NCBI GenBank assembly: GCA_021904315.1
Contig: CM038913.1
Span: 4,277,958 to 4,341,957, forward strand
Length of the DNA stretch: 64,000 nt
Reading direction: 5' to 3'
From: Sphagnum magellanicum
Lineage: Eukaryota > Streptophyta > Sphagnopsida > Sphagnales > Sphagnaceae
In this document: piece after piece, positions 11,950 to 23,792 of the stretch
How positions within the stretch are numbered: position 1 is the stretch's first letter
Layout: each line of letters starts with the position of its first letter
Program-made: the position numbers and the translations under genes
Notes under the pieces: model-generated
What the model was told of the DNA's origin: nothing
The model's database searches: none
What the model saw: the letters and a program-made list of their open reading frames with translations, nothing else

Positions 11950-14900
11950 GGCACAAATGGACAAATTCATTACAAAAAAGAACCAGTATAAAAAGGAACC
12001 AAGAGACCATCCAACTTGGACCTAATAAAACCACAACACTTCCACTCAATCTTCTTTCAAATGGGTAGTTGATAACACCATTTTACTTTGCGCCCATCTC
12101 ATGAGTATATCACATGGTGGGGACACCACACCTTTTCAAAGGCTTTTAGGATTCTACCTTCATCCTTCGCATGTATCTTGATCATCTTCATGGTATGGTG
12201 CCATTCTAAATGTTCATAATCAAGGAGACCCTCCCATGTAGTTCTTTCAATCCTCTTTATATGCCACCTAACATTATTAAAAACTAGATCATTACGATCA
12301 GTCCAAATGTATAAAGGGTAATACCTTTTAGTAAGGACTAAAGGTGGCTAAACTTCTTTAAACTATGAGGTAATCTCTTATTGAATAAACATTGTTCAAT
12401 ATTAAAAACATTTCACCTATAGTTAGTATTAGGAGGTGATTTAAGATGACACAAGAAGGTAAAGGTGATCTCCCATGCCATTTTTGCCCTTACACATTAC
12501 AAAAACTTATGTGAAGTAATTTAAAGTCTTCTTGATTCACAAACTAGGTAGTCCATTTGCACATTTTGGTTTAATTTGGTTCTCCATGAATAATTAATAA
12601 TTAGACATTGATGCCATAGTGACCATACGAAATTAGATTCCTTTTGAGGTTGGTGTTTCATCCAAATATCCTTCCACTGCATTTAGAAGTTTGATGGAAT
12701 GTCAAGTTTCCACAATTCAGGAATGTTGAAAACAAGTTTTTTATTAGGTTTAAGCACATTCCTTCTTTGTTTGGTTGTGTATTTCATTAGCTTTTCATGG
12801 CCAACCCATCTGCATATATTAGGGTCAAATTAGAATTCTTTAAAAGGTCCATAAAACATCTTGTTATTCTCCCCCCCCTCACTTTTGGTTTGGTACATAC
12901 TCTTACCATGTTTAAAGTTCCATAAAATTTCGTTTAATTGTGTTGCGAATACAAGAGCCTTGAATGGGTGCTTATTTCAAAGGCCTAACATTCCTTGAGT
13001 AACACTATCTTAGTAAGCCCACCTAAATCTAAGGGAGGTTGGAAGTTTATGGAGGCACAAAATACCACTAGTGGGTTTGCAATTGAATTCTTTGATAAAT
13101 TCCATTTACCATTCCCCATTCATGGTTTCTTTGGTACCTCTAAGGCCATAAGTTCTCTTGTCCATATTACGAGAATGTTTTCAACAATTCTTTCCAAAAT
13201 GCATCAAGTTATCTTTTCGCCATGTTATACTCAAGGTTTTGACTTCCTCTTAGGTGTAGAATCTATTGTCTTCTATTTGCCATAGATCACTTAACACCCT
13301 TAACCCCTCCTTGTGTAAAACCCAAGCTCTTTGGATAGAAACTCCAAATTTAATCCCCCTAAAAGTTGACCCCCATCCATAACTTGATATTCTTTATGAA
13401 CTCAAAAACCAAAGGAGGTTGGATTTGAACTTCCCCCACCATTTTCTTCCAAGCATGCATGATGTGCCCCAAAAATATAAATCTTAGTGGAGACACATGT
13501 CCTTTAACCGTGGCCCAATGAAAATTTAGTAGCTAACTCCCATGTCAATATGGTTTACACCAAGTCAACTTGTACCTTGGTAAAATCTTTAAGCTAAAAT
13601 TACTAGGTTCTATGGCTACTAACACCCGCTTGCACATTAGTGTTGTCAATGCATCTTCTAGGTATATTAGTCCCATACCACCTATTGCCTTTTAGACACA
13701 ACAATCTACCCAATTGACCTTAGCCTAGGTTTAGTGTTCCCCACATGACCATTAAAAGTTTTTCAACAATGTTTTACATTTTTTGATAGTTTTTTTGGAT
13801 CCTCCCCATATTGTAATGAAAAACCACAACATAGAAGTTAGGATCAAATTGATAATCATTGCCCTTCTTGCTAATGGCATATGGAAAAAAACTCCAAAAT
13901 CTAAGCGTATTTTGTAGCTTTTCAATAAAAAAAACTCATTAACATCATTAACATCTAAGTGCAAGTTGAATGAAACACCAAATAATTTTGATAACACACC
14001 ATCTTTAGCCCATTTCCATCTCCCTTTTGTAGTTTAGCTAAGTAGTTCTCTATTCCTTATACAACATTAGTAAGTTATGAACTTATCCCAATTTAGTTCA
14101 AACCCATTAATGTGCAAGAACAATTCCAATAAATTGATGACAATCTACATGTTAATAACTTCACCTTTGATTGATAATGTTGTGTCGTGAACTAAATAAG
14201 ATATTGTTTGTTGTTTTTTACCTCCAAGTAATTGCTAGCAAGATGCCTCTTACATCCCTTAACCTCATTATTTCCTTGACCATGAAGTTGAACACTTTTC
14301 CAACCAAGATGAATAAGTAAGGTGCCATTGGGTAGTTTTGCTTAACTCTTCGTTCAATTTTGAAAGGTTTGATGATGCTTCTATTGAGAGAAATAGATGT
14401 TAAACAACATTTGAACCATATTGATGAGTTTGCAATCAATTCCCACCCTTTCCAAAACAAGGAATAAAAATTCCCAATTCATTTTGTCACCTTGGCAAAG
14501 TCTAATTTTAAAAGTAACATTGATTGGTTGGTACGTTTGGTTCAATCCATGGTTTCATGGACAAGAAGCACATTATCCAAAAAGTATCATTGCGGTAGGA
14601 AGGTAGCGTGATCCATGTCCACCACTTCCATGAGCACTACTTGGAGCCTCAATTGCAAAACCTTAGCATAAATTTTGTAAACCACATTTAAAAGAGTAAT
14701 CGGTCTCCAATTACTAAGAGCTTTTGTGTCTCTTGCCTTAAATAATAATGTTATCAACCCTTTGTTCATGCCTTATGGGAAGTGACCCATGTCAAAAGCT
14801 ACATTAACCATTTGCTAAAGTCTTTTCAAATTATTTCCAAAAAAAGATATAAAACTCGAAGGCTACTCCATCTGGCTTGGGAGCTTTCTCCCTTGCAATA

Positions 14901-15420
14901 GATTGGGCAACAATGTGCAAATCCTCAATGGGGATGGTTTGTGTCAACTTGAAATTCATTATTGAAGCAAATATCTTTGGCATTGAATCCAAAACCCTAT
15001 GTCTCAACTGTGGTTGACTAGGCACTTCCTTTTGGGCCTTGTATAGATTCTTGTAGAAGTTGCAATAGGTTTCCTTTAAGTCCTCCTTTTGATTGATAAT
15101 CACACCTTCCTCATTCTGAGAGCCAAAATATTTGTTTTATTGGCTTTTTTGTTATAGTTGCAAAGAATTCCTTGATGTTGGTGTTGCTTTTATCCATAAA
15201 TCATAAACCCTATAAACAAAATATTTAGTAACACATCAATGATCATCTTCATTTGTTTTAACTTTCATAATAAAGCAATTCCACCTTACAAGCATAAGTT
15301 GATGAAGTTCCCCTATTGCCAACTATTGTAACTGAACCAAATTCACATTGAGATGTGCCCAAGTTGCAAACCTTTTGAAACAAGACTTAGATAGAACATT
15401 TTAATTGTAATTAATGAAAT
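11950..15420 (-). mobile_element. Decayed non-LTR retrotransposon (LINE) ORF2 remnant
   Basis: LINE ORF2 encodes endonuclease and reverse transcriptase (RT). In transcription order on the minus strand: 15110-14831 gives the pre-RT stretch ending in A-R-E-K-A-P-K-P-D-G (family: KAPGPDG). 14769-14587 gives N-W-R-P-I-T-L-L-N-V. 14460-14218 gives P-M-A-P-Y-L-F-I-L-V (family: PLSPYLF). 14210-14090 gives S-Y-L-V-H-D-T-T-L-S-I-K-G-E where active elements have YADDT. 13997-13752 gives the region after the palm (A-R-R-A-M-I-I-N, then S-M-L-W-F-F-I). About 12310-12150 gives a C-terminal W-T-D-R-N-D-L-V-F-N-N with R-W-H-I-K-R. Frames change repeatedly and stops are common. The endonuclease end is not recognisable beyond about 15420, so the copy is probably 5'-truncated; its 3' tail is not sharply defined. 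Long plus-strand ORFs here are shadows. Confidence 0.8.
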
Positions 15421-18110
15421 GTTAGAAGACCCCTAGTGGATCAATTTGGTGAAAATACCTTTTATTCTCATTGGATTAAATATTTCAATGAGGTGGTGAG
15501 AGGTTATGACTTGTTTTGCAATTTCTAAAAGGAAGAATTCAAATGTGGTAACCAATAAAGACATCCATAAAGTTAGTCTGAATTTTACCCCCTATCTCCC
15601 CCCTTATCCCTAATCTCATACCCAATGATTGTTTCTTTGTAAAGTATGAATAATTAGGGGTGAAATTTGAAACATGGGCTTAGATTAAAAAGTTAATTGG
15701 GGGCAAATTCTTTTTTTTGGAAATTTGGATAGTGGGGGGGGGGGGGCTAGTGTTAACTTGAATTTGTGCTCCAACAAACATGGTGACTATAGCATAGAGG
15801 TGAATGATAAATGAAGATTTAACAAACTTCTTTAACTTATAATGATGATTTAAGAAATGGTTGATGTTTGAAATGGTGATAAAATATAGTTATAATAAAA
15901 ATTAATGATAAAAGTAGAGTGACATGAAGTAATACAAGATAAAAATGTACATGCCATAGGGTTAATCCAATTTCTTTAATTTACACAAGGACAAAACTTG
16001 GCAACATGATGTTATATGGCTTAGTAAAAACATCTCCATTGTGGATTGATATAATAGCTTTGTAAAAGGCAAGTAAGGGGGAGTTTGCTAGATTAAAGTT
16101 GGGCAAGCCCTCTTGCAAGTCCAACATGGCCCATTGCTAGCACATAATAACCTTAGGAATTCTTAGTTGTCTCGTGTTCCTGGATCACAAGTGCAACATA
16201 GGTTTTCCATTGTGGTCAATATGTTTTTGTGATTGGATTCTTTTGGTGAAAGTCAAGTGTAAGGTGGGAGATTAATTTTGCATTTTGTGTTTGAGTTTTT
16301 GCGGTCCCCCAAAATTAGGATCGTGTGAAAAATTTGTAGATTTCTAGTAGGTGGATGGAAATGATGTTCTTGCCAGTCCGCCATGGACATTTTCCAAGAA
16401 AACAAGACCAAGCATTTTAGTGATGACACTCCTTTGCACCCAGTTGCTGGTCCAGGGAGCTCCAACTAGTCACCTTTCTTCTCTTAGCACCACCATGTAG
16501 CCATTGAAGGGGTACTTGGGGTACTGTGGTGTAGATGCTCTCAGCTTTCCAAACCATGCATTGGAACTAAACTTCCCTTTTAGAATGGGGAGGGCAAAGT
16601 TGATCATTTGCATTTGTTGTCATGGCAAGTTTTTGGTTTTCTTCATGTCCATTGAGTTGTAAATTTTGTTATGCTAGTGCTTGGGAACATTGTATTTAGG
16701 ATTTAGCATGGCTTAGAGGTGTTGAACTCACAACCACTTGTGAGGCACCCATGAGTTCCAAACACTTGTACTATTGGTGGCATTGGTTCAACACACTCAA
16801 TTTGGGCATTCTTGAAAACTGCATGAATTTTGTAATTGTCACAGAGCTTCTTAGAACTGAAACTGCTAATGCCAGAAATTGTTAACATGGAAAGCTAGAC
16901 TAAAGAATTTATCACAACAATGAGAAAAACATAAGTGAGGATGCAATGGGTTGTGGATTTTTTAGGTCAAAGAATGCATGTTTATTCAGGGTGCAAGATA
17001 AGCTTCCTATTACAAAGACTCCAAATTTTCTTGAATTCTTCATCAAATTCATCTGCTACATTTCAAACATTGCAATGAAATTGCAACTAAATGTCCTAGA
17101 CAATCAATCAATCCTCTTGTGCAAGAAGACCACAAGCAACATACCATACACACTTCACTGACATTATGAAACTGACTCAGTGCACCCCTACTCATTGAGG
17201 GCTTTCCAATGTTACTAAGAGTGCAGCAAGAGGGCCTGTGGTTTGGGAGATCTCAATGTGACAAACAAAACAAAGAAACATCCTTACTTCATAGATAAAT
17301 TATACTAAGCTTGGAAGGAATGTCAAGGCTGGGGAATGTGAGATGACAATGGAGCTTTTTTGGAGTGGATGCAAGCAGAAGATAGCATGATCTTTGGACA
17401 GGTTAAGTTTTTATTTGAGTTGCTCAATCCATGTGCTTGTTTATGAGAACTTGAAGAGGGCATGTAAATCCAGAAAGCAGGTAGATACCCAAATGCAATG
17501 CAGTTGCTTGAACCAAGATGATTTTGGACACTGTGGAATGTGGAACAAAATGAAATTTGTGGAGAAAGGTAGAGGGCATTTGGATCTAGTTCCAGAAATG
17601 CAATGGAGAAAGGTAGTGGGCATTTGAGGGATCTAGTTCAAGAAATGTGCAATGTAAAGCAGTCATGAGGCAGTTGCCTTTTTGGAGGGTTGATGAATGG
17701 CATGTGTTGCTCATGGAAAATTTGTTGGTCAAGAAGGCAGGCAAGCTCATGAACAAATTGCTCACAGTTGCGTATCAGATAGTTTTTTCTTGGGTAGAAG
17801 AAACAAATTTTATTGATGATTATCTTCCCAGGTGTGGAAGAATTGAAGATGATGCATGGGGAAGTAATTGACAGGATCGGCCAAGTGCAATGTGGTGTTA
17901 GTTTGCTGACAAAATTCTGTCAGCTAACCGTCTTTCCAATCTCTCAAAGAATTCAAGCACCCAGACACAAAACCTTTGAACCCAACAAGAATTCAGGAAA
18001 AAATACCACAACTGGTAAGATTATGGAGTTCGCAGAAAAAAAAAATTGTTTGGCAATGAATGTTACTGTAACAATATACATATACAAGATTCTGGAGTTG
18101 GAAAACTTGC
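15420..18110. other. Intergenic DNA, no gene recognised
   Basis: AT-rich up to about 16050, then somewhat more balanced in base composition. A run of about 14 Gs sits near 15735. A short tandem duplication with a 44-bp period starts at 17561 and 17605 (shared GGAGAAAGGTAG). ORFs of 60-120 codons (for example 16253-16465 minus, 17813-18181 plus) have no known motif. The more balanced composition from 16 kb onward is compatible with old gene or pseudogene sequence, but no exon chain could be supported. Confidence 0.4.
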
Positions 18111-18113
18111 TTG

Positions 18114-18412
18114 TAGTCATGCAATTCCTGTCTCTTGTGAAGATTTTCTGCGAAGAATTTTGTAACTCTTTGATCACATAGTCATCCATGCAGATCTTCA
18201 AGGACTTCCGTCTCCTGCGAAGAATTGGTGTGAAGAATTCGGTAGCTCTTCAATTGCATAGTCATACAAATTTTCAAGGATTTCTGTCTCCTGTGAAGAA
18301 TTCTGTAGCTCTTCTTTGGTCCGGTAGTCATGCAGAACTTGAAGGATTCCTGTCTCTTGTAAAGAATCTCCGTGAAGAATTCTGTAGCTCTTCTGATCAC
18401 GTAGTCATATAC
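18114..18412. repeat. Minisatellite, four copies with alternating 65/79-bp units
   Basis: Units begin with TAGTCAT at 18114, 18179, 18259, 18325 and 18402 (partial). Each contains TTCAAGGA-like and GAAGAATTCTGTAGCTCTT-like words. The spacings 65, 80, 66 and 77 alternate, so a dimer of about 145 bp is the higher-order unit; the long units carry an extra GAAGAAT-type segment. The array lies about 210 bp beyond the stop codon of the Tubby-like gene, on its downstream side. Confidence 0.8.
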
Positions 18413-18621
18413 CCTTATTCACCCAATCATATCTAATCTGCTGAGATTTTTAGCCAATCTACAAGCTCAGTATCAGAAGCTCAGAGAGCTGGGTTCTAGG
18501 GTTAAGGGACGCTCCGTTGCAGAGGAGGAAATAGAATGTGGCAGAAGGGTTGGTTTGGTAATGGAGAGAACTCACTCAACTCGGGTGAAGAAGTTTCGAA
18601 GCTTCGAAGCTTGTTTTGTGA

Positions 18622-19875
18622 TCAAGGCTCCAGTCCTGTGTTGGTTGCAAAGCTGGTAAGGCAGATGGAGAAAGCCTGGAGGGCAGAGAGCGGCGAGCAA
18701 AAATCCACGATGTATTCCTCCTTCCCCACTTTCCCCATCTGCAACACTACTCTCTCTTCCGCACTCGCTGCATCCGACAGAGAGCCGGATGAACTCGAGG
18801 AGGAGATCAGCTGGAAGTTGTGGATTGACGCCATTGTGGCCCGGCCTTTGAAATCCAGCGACCAACAGCCTCGTTCGTGGTTCCATTCCGGCGTCTTGCT
18901 CTTCAACGACATCAGCCTTGGACCGGGAAGAACTTCTTCTTCTGCACGGGACCTAGCTCCCTCATCAGATGCACCATCTCCGACTACGATCCGCTTTGGA
19001 TGCACAACGCCAACGCCATGTCCGTCTTGTTCCTTTTGTTCCTCGTCTTCCAGAGTGCTGTGCACGCGTCTGGTTTGTCGTCCCATTCTCAGAAAGAAGC
19101 TCCATGCGATGAAGGACCTGAATCCGGTCGTCGTTGCAGCGATTGCTCGCGCCGCCAAAGGAGGAGCTCCTTCTGCAGCACGACGACGAGACGTTTGCAA
19201 GCTTCTTCCGGGCGACAATGATGAAGCTGGTTGAAATCCGCAACAGAGCTTGCGCTGGCGCACGCCGGCAACAATCTCTTCGCTATACTTGACACACAGT
19301 CCAGATCTCTCCGGTGCCGAGTTTTGGTGATCGGCGAGCACGAATTCCGATCTCGAGAAGTTAGACTTCACAGACGCCACAGCAGAAGAAAAAGAAGAAG
19401 AAGAAGAAGACGACGACGAAGCTCTTTCCTTCACCAAGTTTCTGATATCGGTGCTCAATTGGAAGGAGGAGCAAGAAGGCAGGTAATGCTTACGAGCTCC
19501 GAGAAGAAGATACTCCTCGTTCACGCCCTGCAAGTTCTGGAACGTTTGGAAGAGGAAGAAGGAGTTTCCTTTCTTCTTCAGCAAGCATTGCAGCGGGAAA
19601 TCCACCGCGGCATCTCTCCGGATGGCAGCAGGAAAACGAATCAAGTGCTGCGGAGAAGAAGAAGTACTAGTACTAGAGAACACAAGGGATTGCGCTATTG
19701 CTGTTTCTTCTTCCTCCTGTTGCTGCAGCACCAATTGACGCCAACTGCTGCAAACTCCAGCTACCGCTACAATGCGTCTCCCTTCCCCTCTCTCTCCACT
19801 CCCTGCTTGTACTCGTTGTAACACCAGAGTCAGAATCTCCGGCGCCAAGCTCTCCCAGTCCGATCTCATCTCCAT
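18622..19875 (-). CDS. Tubby-like F-box protein
   Basis: Plant Tubby-like proteins combine an N-terminal F-box, which joins SCF ubiquitin ligases through SKP1, with a C-terminal Tub barrel that binds phosphoinositides and tethers the protein to the plasma membrane. This 417-codon frame has the F-box at residues 7-50 (W-E-S-L-A-P-E-I, then V-A-G-V-C-S-S-W-R). The Tub domain starts at 80 (R-F-P-A-A, D-F-P-L-Q-C) and continues with Y-L-L-L-G-A-R-K (122-129) and K-S-N-F-S-R-S-E-F (170-178). The C-terminal block is very typical: K-S-K-T-P-E-W, C-W-S-L-D-F-K-G-R-A-T-M-A-S, V-L-Q-M-G-K-V-G-K-E, and an end L-S-A-L-Q-A-F-S-I-C-L-T-S-F. ATG at 19875 is the first after an in-frame TGA. Length is close to family norms. 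Odd: residues about 186-262, where the family has NVLGTRGPRRM-like sequence, match poorly until T-R-R-V-H-S-T-L (268-275), so a compensated frameshift or an unannotated intron is possible. There is a poly-Ser run at 153-161. Confidence 0.85.
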   Translation of the reverse strand: MEMRSDWESLAPEILTLVLQRVQAGSGERGEGRRIVAVAGVCSSWRQLVLQQQEEEETAIAQSLVFSSTSTSSSPQHLIRFPAAIRRDAAVDFPLQCLLKKKGNSFFLFQTFQNLQGVNEEYLLLGARKHYLPSCSSFQLSTDIRNLVKERASSSSSSSSSFSSAVASVKSNFSRSEFVLADHQNSAPERSGLCVKYSEEIVAGVRQRKLCCGFQPASSLSPGRSLQTSRRRAAEGAPPLAARAIAATTTGFRSFIAWSFFLRMGRQTRRVHSTLEDEEQKEQDGHGVGVVHPKRIVVGDGASDEGARSRAEEEVLPGPRLMSLKSKTPEWNHERGCWSLDFKGRATMASIHNFQLISSSSSSGSLSDAASAEERVVLQMGKVGKEEYIVDFCSPLSALQAFSICLTSFATNTGLEP

Positions 19876-20700
19876 TTCTGTCACAAGCTCCTCTCGTCAA
19901 TCAATTCTCGAAGACTCCAACCCGCACAAACACTGTGATATTCTCACCTATTCTCAAGCAAGTACAGAAATACTCTTCTCACCAATTCTCAAGCAAGTTC
20001 CAAATCTCTCGTCTCTCGTGTCTGTCTGTCTGTCTGACTCTTTCTGTGTCTCTTGGCTTCTATCTCTGTGTCTGTCTGTCGGTCTGTCTTTCTGTGGATC
20101 TCTTGGCTTCTGTCTCTGTGTCTGTATCGTTCTCTCTGGACACAGCAACAAGAAGAGAAGAGGAGGAAAAATTGCACACATGCAGGAAAAGCTCAAGCTG
20201 CTCATCTCATTGCCTCACGGCTCTACTTCTTATGGCAAGTTCAAACCAACAACAGTTACAAAAGTTTATGTTCCATCAAGTTCCCCAAGGCCCATGGGTC
20301 CATATTGCTTACTTTCTTCTTCTTTTTCTTGTCTGCCCAGCGCTCCAGGGCTCCAGGGCTCCATTTATTCATCTTTTTCATTCTCGTGAGAAAAAGATGA
20401 ATGATGCCCAGACACAAATCTTAGGTCCTGTTATTCTAATGGACACTACTGGGAGGCATATTTTGGACTCCTAGTCCATTTTTGACACTCTTGGCAAGAG
20501 TGCATATGATCAGCACCCAACTTTTGTGTCTGGGCAGCACCGAGATGTATCTGGACAACACCAAACACATCTTGGTTGGGCAACTGGGCAGTCAAAGGAA
20601 AAGAAAAGAAAAGCAGAAAGTAGTTTTGTATTCTCTGCAATAAGGACCCATTGCTGAGTTCAAGGTCCTCATGAATATTTGTAAATTATATTATTACCGA
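19876..20700 (-). promoter_or_regulatory. Upstream region of the Tubby-like gene with pyrimidine repeat
   Basis: This segment lies 5' of the Tubby-like start codon. Written on the plus strand it holds TCTGTC-type runs at about 20020-20140, including two copies of a 50-bp unit with TCTCTTGGCTTCT (20049 and 20099). A second small duplication of TTCTCAAGCAAGT lies near 19951 and 19986. On the sense (minus) strand these are GACAGA-rich, as often seen in plant 5' untranslated leaders. No TATA box or transcription start could be fixed. Plus-strand ORFs here (19698-20474 and others) are low-complexity shadows. Confidence 0.45.
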
Positions 20701-21330
20701 GCATAATTTTTTTGTGAGGTATTTGGACATTCCAGAAGACAAAACTTTGAATTGCCTCACATCCTTTACCTGGCAGGATGCCCTCAGTCAGCTTTTCATT
20801 TTTCCCAAGATGCCTGCCAGTAGCCAATATCATGGGAAAAAATCAAAAAATATTATTATTTTTTCCTAACTTTACAAATTATTATTATTTTCCGACTTTG
20901 GGTTCCGGCCTTGGAGGAGGGTGTTCCTGAAATAAGCAGCCCTTGGTTCCACCTCAATGGGTGATTATTTTGGGAATGCCCTGCTCCTTAGGCAATGCCG
21001 TAAACCTACTGCACTGACAGATATTCTAATGTATCTGGTGGGCACTTTATCAAGAGAAAATGTTCCAAAGGGGTGGAATTTTTCCTAACACTCTGCCTCT
21101 TTTTTCTTGTGCTTTCATGATAAAAAAAAATCCTCCAGGTGCTACATGTCATCTAATGCCCTCGGAGCATGGTGTTCCCAAAATAAGCACTCCCCTTAGC
21201 TCTGACCCAGGTGAACGCTTCTTTTGGGAACACTCTGCTCCTTGGGTGGCCCTACTCATTGCTTCTTTCGTGGCAATACCTTGCTCCTTGGGCATTACAC
21301 AACCCATTGTTTGTTTCCTCATAACCCAGG
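20700..21330. other. Intergenic DNA with GGAAT/ATTCC-type words
   Basis: No gene is seen. Two stretches (about 20900-21000 and 21160-21260) resemble each other: each has GGTGTTCC followed by AAATAAGCA, then TTTTGGGAA and CTGCTCCTTRGG about 60-70 bases later. Words of the same type recur near 29230-29360, so they belong to a dispersed repeat family. Confidence 0.45.
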
Positions 21331-21980
21331 CCAAAAAAGTGGGATCAAATGAAAACTACATTGTTTCCTCCTTTAGAGTCACATGGAGACCCAATAAACA
21401 ATTTACACTTAGAGTGTTATGGATTGGCTAGCTCATCACACAAAGGTTTTTCAGAGGGAAAAAAAAGGGAGAAAAGGTCAGGCATATTTGACCAATTTAG
21501 GTTAAAATGAAATGAAAACTCAAGGAGATTTGAATTTTGATCAAAATAGAAACAATATGGGAAATGCTTAGTCTCACTCCATGGAATGCATACCTTCCAA
21601 GAAAGGAAATACCCACTTTTGAATGGGGAAAATCAAATGTGGAACAAGAAGCACATAAATTACATGCCCCACATATGGCAAAATATGGAAAAGATGCGGT
21701 CCTTGCTTAACCCCAAGACTCTGTATATGTGGTGGCAAAATCCCACCAAAAATGGATAAATAATAATAATAATAAATAAATAATTTTGGCAAGAAAAAAA
21801 CATTGTTTATTTTGGAGGGTGTAGGAGAATGTTGGGTATGAATTTGTGAGACATTTGGGGTGAGATCTTTTGATATTTGGAAAGTGCAGATAAGCAACAA
21901 AACCTCATTTTATAAAAGTCCATGAAATTGGGGAGGTACCTATGTGAGTTTCCACCCTAGTTTCTTAGATATTATGAGCG
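21330..21980. repeat. Dispersed repeat, copy A
   Basis: This stretch shares its order of landmarks with 27940-29000: GAAAACTACATTGTT, AGAGTGTTATGGATTGG (copy B: AAGTGTTAGGGATTGGG), GAGATTTGAATTTTGATC, ATTACATGCCCC, GGTCCTTGCTTAA, TGGCAAAATCCCAC, GTGAGATCTTTTGA and AAAGTCCATGAAA. No ORF is shared by both copies, so this is probably a non-autonomous element or the internal non-coding part of one. Confidence 0.65.
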
Positions 21981-22290
21981 CGTAGAGCACAGCAACTTTT
22001 TTTCCCTTTGTATTTTTGGGTCCCTCACCTTCCCTATGAAAACCTGGTTCATGAACAGCCTGGAAAAGAAACTCTTTCTTTCCATTTTCTTCTCTTTTTG
22101 TTTTTCTGTTTCTTTGGACTAGAGATGAAACATGTGTTGTCTACTAGTAGATTGCATCCCAAAATTCAAAAATCAAAAAAATGAAACTATCATTTTTATT
22201 TTTAAAAATAATAAATCTATAAAATTTAGTAAAAACTAAGTAGCTCTTTTTTGATACACATGCACAAAATTGGATTCTTCTGGGAAGAAG
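21980..22290. other. Short spacer
   Basis: AT-rich sequence between copy A of the dispersed repeat and the imperfect tandem region; nothing is recognised in it. Confidence 0.5.
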
Positions 22291-22930
22291 TGTGGGTCAG
22301 ACCTCTCAATGTTCAATTGTCTGGATTTCACTCATCCCAACTTCAAAACCCCAACACCCCAACAATAAATCAAGAAGTCCTTTTAGGATAAAAGAATTCC
22401 CAAATCCTGGATTTCATTCATCCCAACTCCAACACCCCCAAAAACAAATAAAAAATTCCTCAAATAAAAATAAAATAAAATGACAATACTCAAATCCTGA
22501 ACTTCATTCATCCCAACTCCAAAACCTCAAAAAGCTCAAAACAATGCATAAAAATGAACCCCAAGAAAATGCTTCCAAACTCACACTTCCCAACTCAAAA
22601 ACAAAAATTAAAAAATCTCCTTAGTAAGAACATACTCTCAATAGATTCATAAAGTTCAAACGAATGGACTTGCAGATGAACCTCAAGAACTTGATGATTT
22701 CAAAATCATTCATCACAACTTAGAAATAGAAACAACAAATCAAGAACTCCTTTTGTCATTCAGACAACTCAAAAATCAAACCTCAAATATAGAACTCCTT
22801 TTGGCAGAACCAAAACCCCCAAATCCAAAAATTCAAAACAATGAACCAATAGATGAACCCCAGGGACAAAAGGTTCCCAAAATCACTCATCCCAACTTAG
22901 AAAGAACATCCCCAATCCCATATGAGCATC
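22290..22930. repeat. Irregular tandem repeat built on TTCATTCATCCCAACTCC
   Basis: The word TTCAYTCATCCCAACT recurs near 22327, 22414 and 22502 (spacing about 88), then in weaker form near 22705 and 22885. CCCAAATCC, ATCAAGAA(C/G)TCCTTTT and AATAGATGAACC(C/T)CA recur between the copies. ORFs across it (for example 22753-22986) simply read the repeat. Confidence 0.55.
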
Positions 22931-23790
22931 CTCATGAAATCCACATCTTCCTTCATTTTATCACCCTATCAGATTTCTTCTCCTAAAACTTTTATTATGT
23001 GTGTTATAGCAAAGAGATTCTTGTTGAACCAAAAAATTGTCTCAATAAACTAACATTAACAACTATGCATCTACTAACAGCACCGAAACAAAATGAAGAT
23101 CCTAAAATACATGTAGTCTGTAATGTTGATAGCTTTGTCAACAACTATATCTTCTCCAAAATGAAAATCGTCCTGCAAAAGAAACAAATCACTAAAAATG
23201 AAAGACAAAACATTATAAAACCTAAAAACCAAATCAAAATAATGACAAAAACATTATCAAATTTGAAATTGTAAATAAAAGATTTTGAAATAAAATCTTC
23301 ATGTGTTTCTTCCTTTCTTTTGGCATTAGGTTGAAAGGTATTTGTAATAAAATTTGGACATGCTGCAAGTAGCTTTGATGTCTATATGCAAGTTTCACCA
23401 ACATAAGTTACAAAAATGGGATCAAGTTCTTGTCAATCAATAGTAGCACCTTAAAAATAAATGGAAACAATTATTTTGGTTCTCATAAGCATACATCTCT
23501 TTAGCAAATGCCTTCCCATAATGCATTAATTGACTAGATTCCAATTTGTGATTAATAATTTGTTACATCATTTAATTTCAAAAATGTTTATTTATTTAGT
23601 TATACTTACACATAGAACAATCCATAAACAACTAAAATGAAAATGAAAAAAAAATCATGTAATCATAAATAATTTTTTTAAAAAAAAGTTACAAAACTTA
23701 TTTACCATAAGAAATTGGATTTCGATGCCTCATTATTTCCATCCCATATTCCAAGGTGCAAGCAACTCCTCTATTTGGGTGATTCCAACA
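22930..23790. other. AT-rich intergenic DNA
   Basis: Nothing recognised on either strand. Confidence 0.5.
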
Positions 23791-23792
23791 AC

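Noticed and set aside
12995-13285. 96-codon plus ORF within the LINE
   Set aside because: Shadow of the minus-strand LINE remnant.
18536-19234. 232-codon plus-strand ORF opposite the Tubby-like gene
   Set aside because: Antisense shadow: the minus frame carries clear F-box and Tub motifs, the plus frame none.
19698-20474. 258-codon plus-strand ORF over the Tubby-like leader
   Set aside because: Ser/Leu/Val-rich product of TCTGTC repeats, overlapping the N-terminal codons of the minus gene; no motif.
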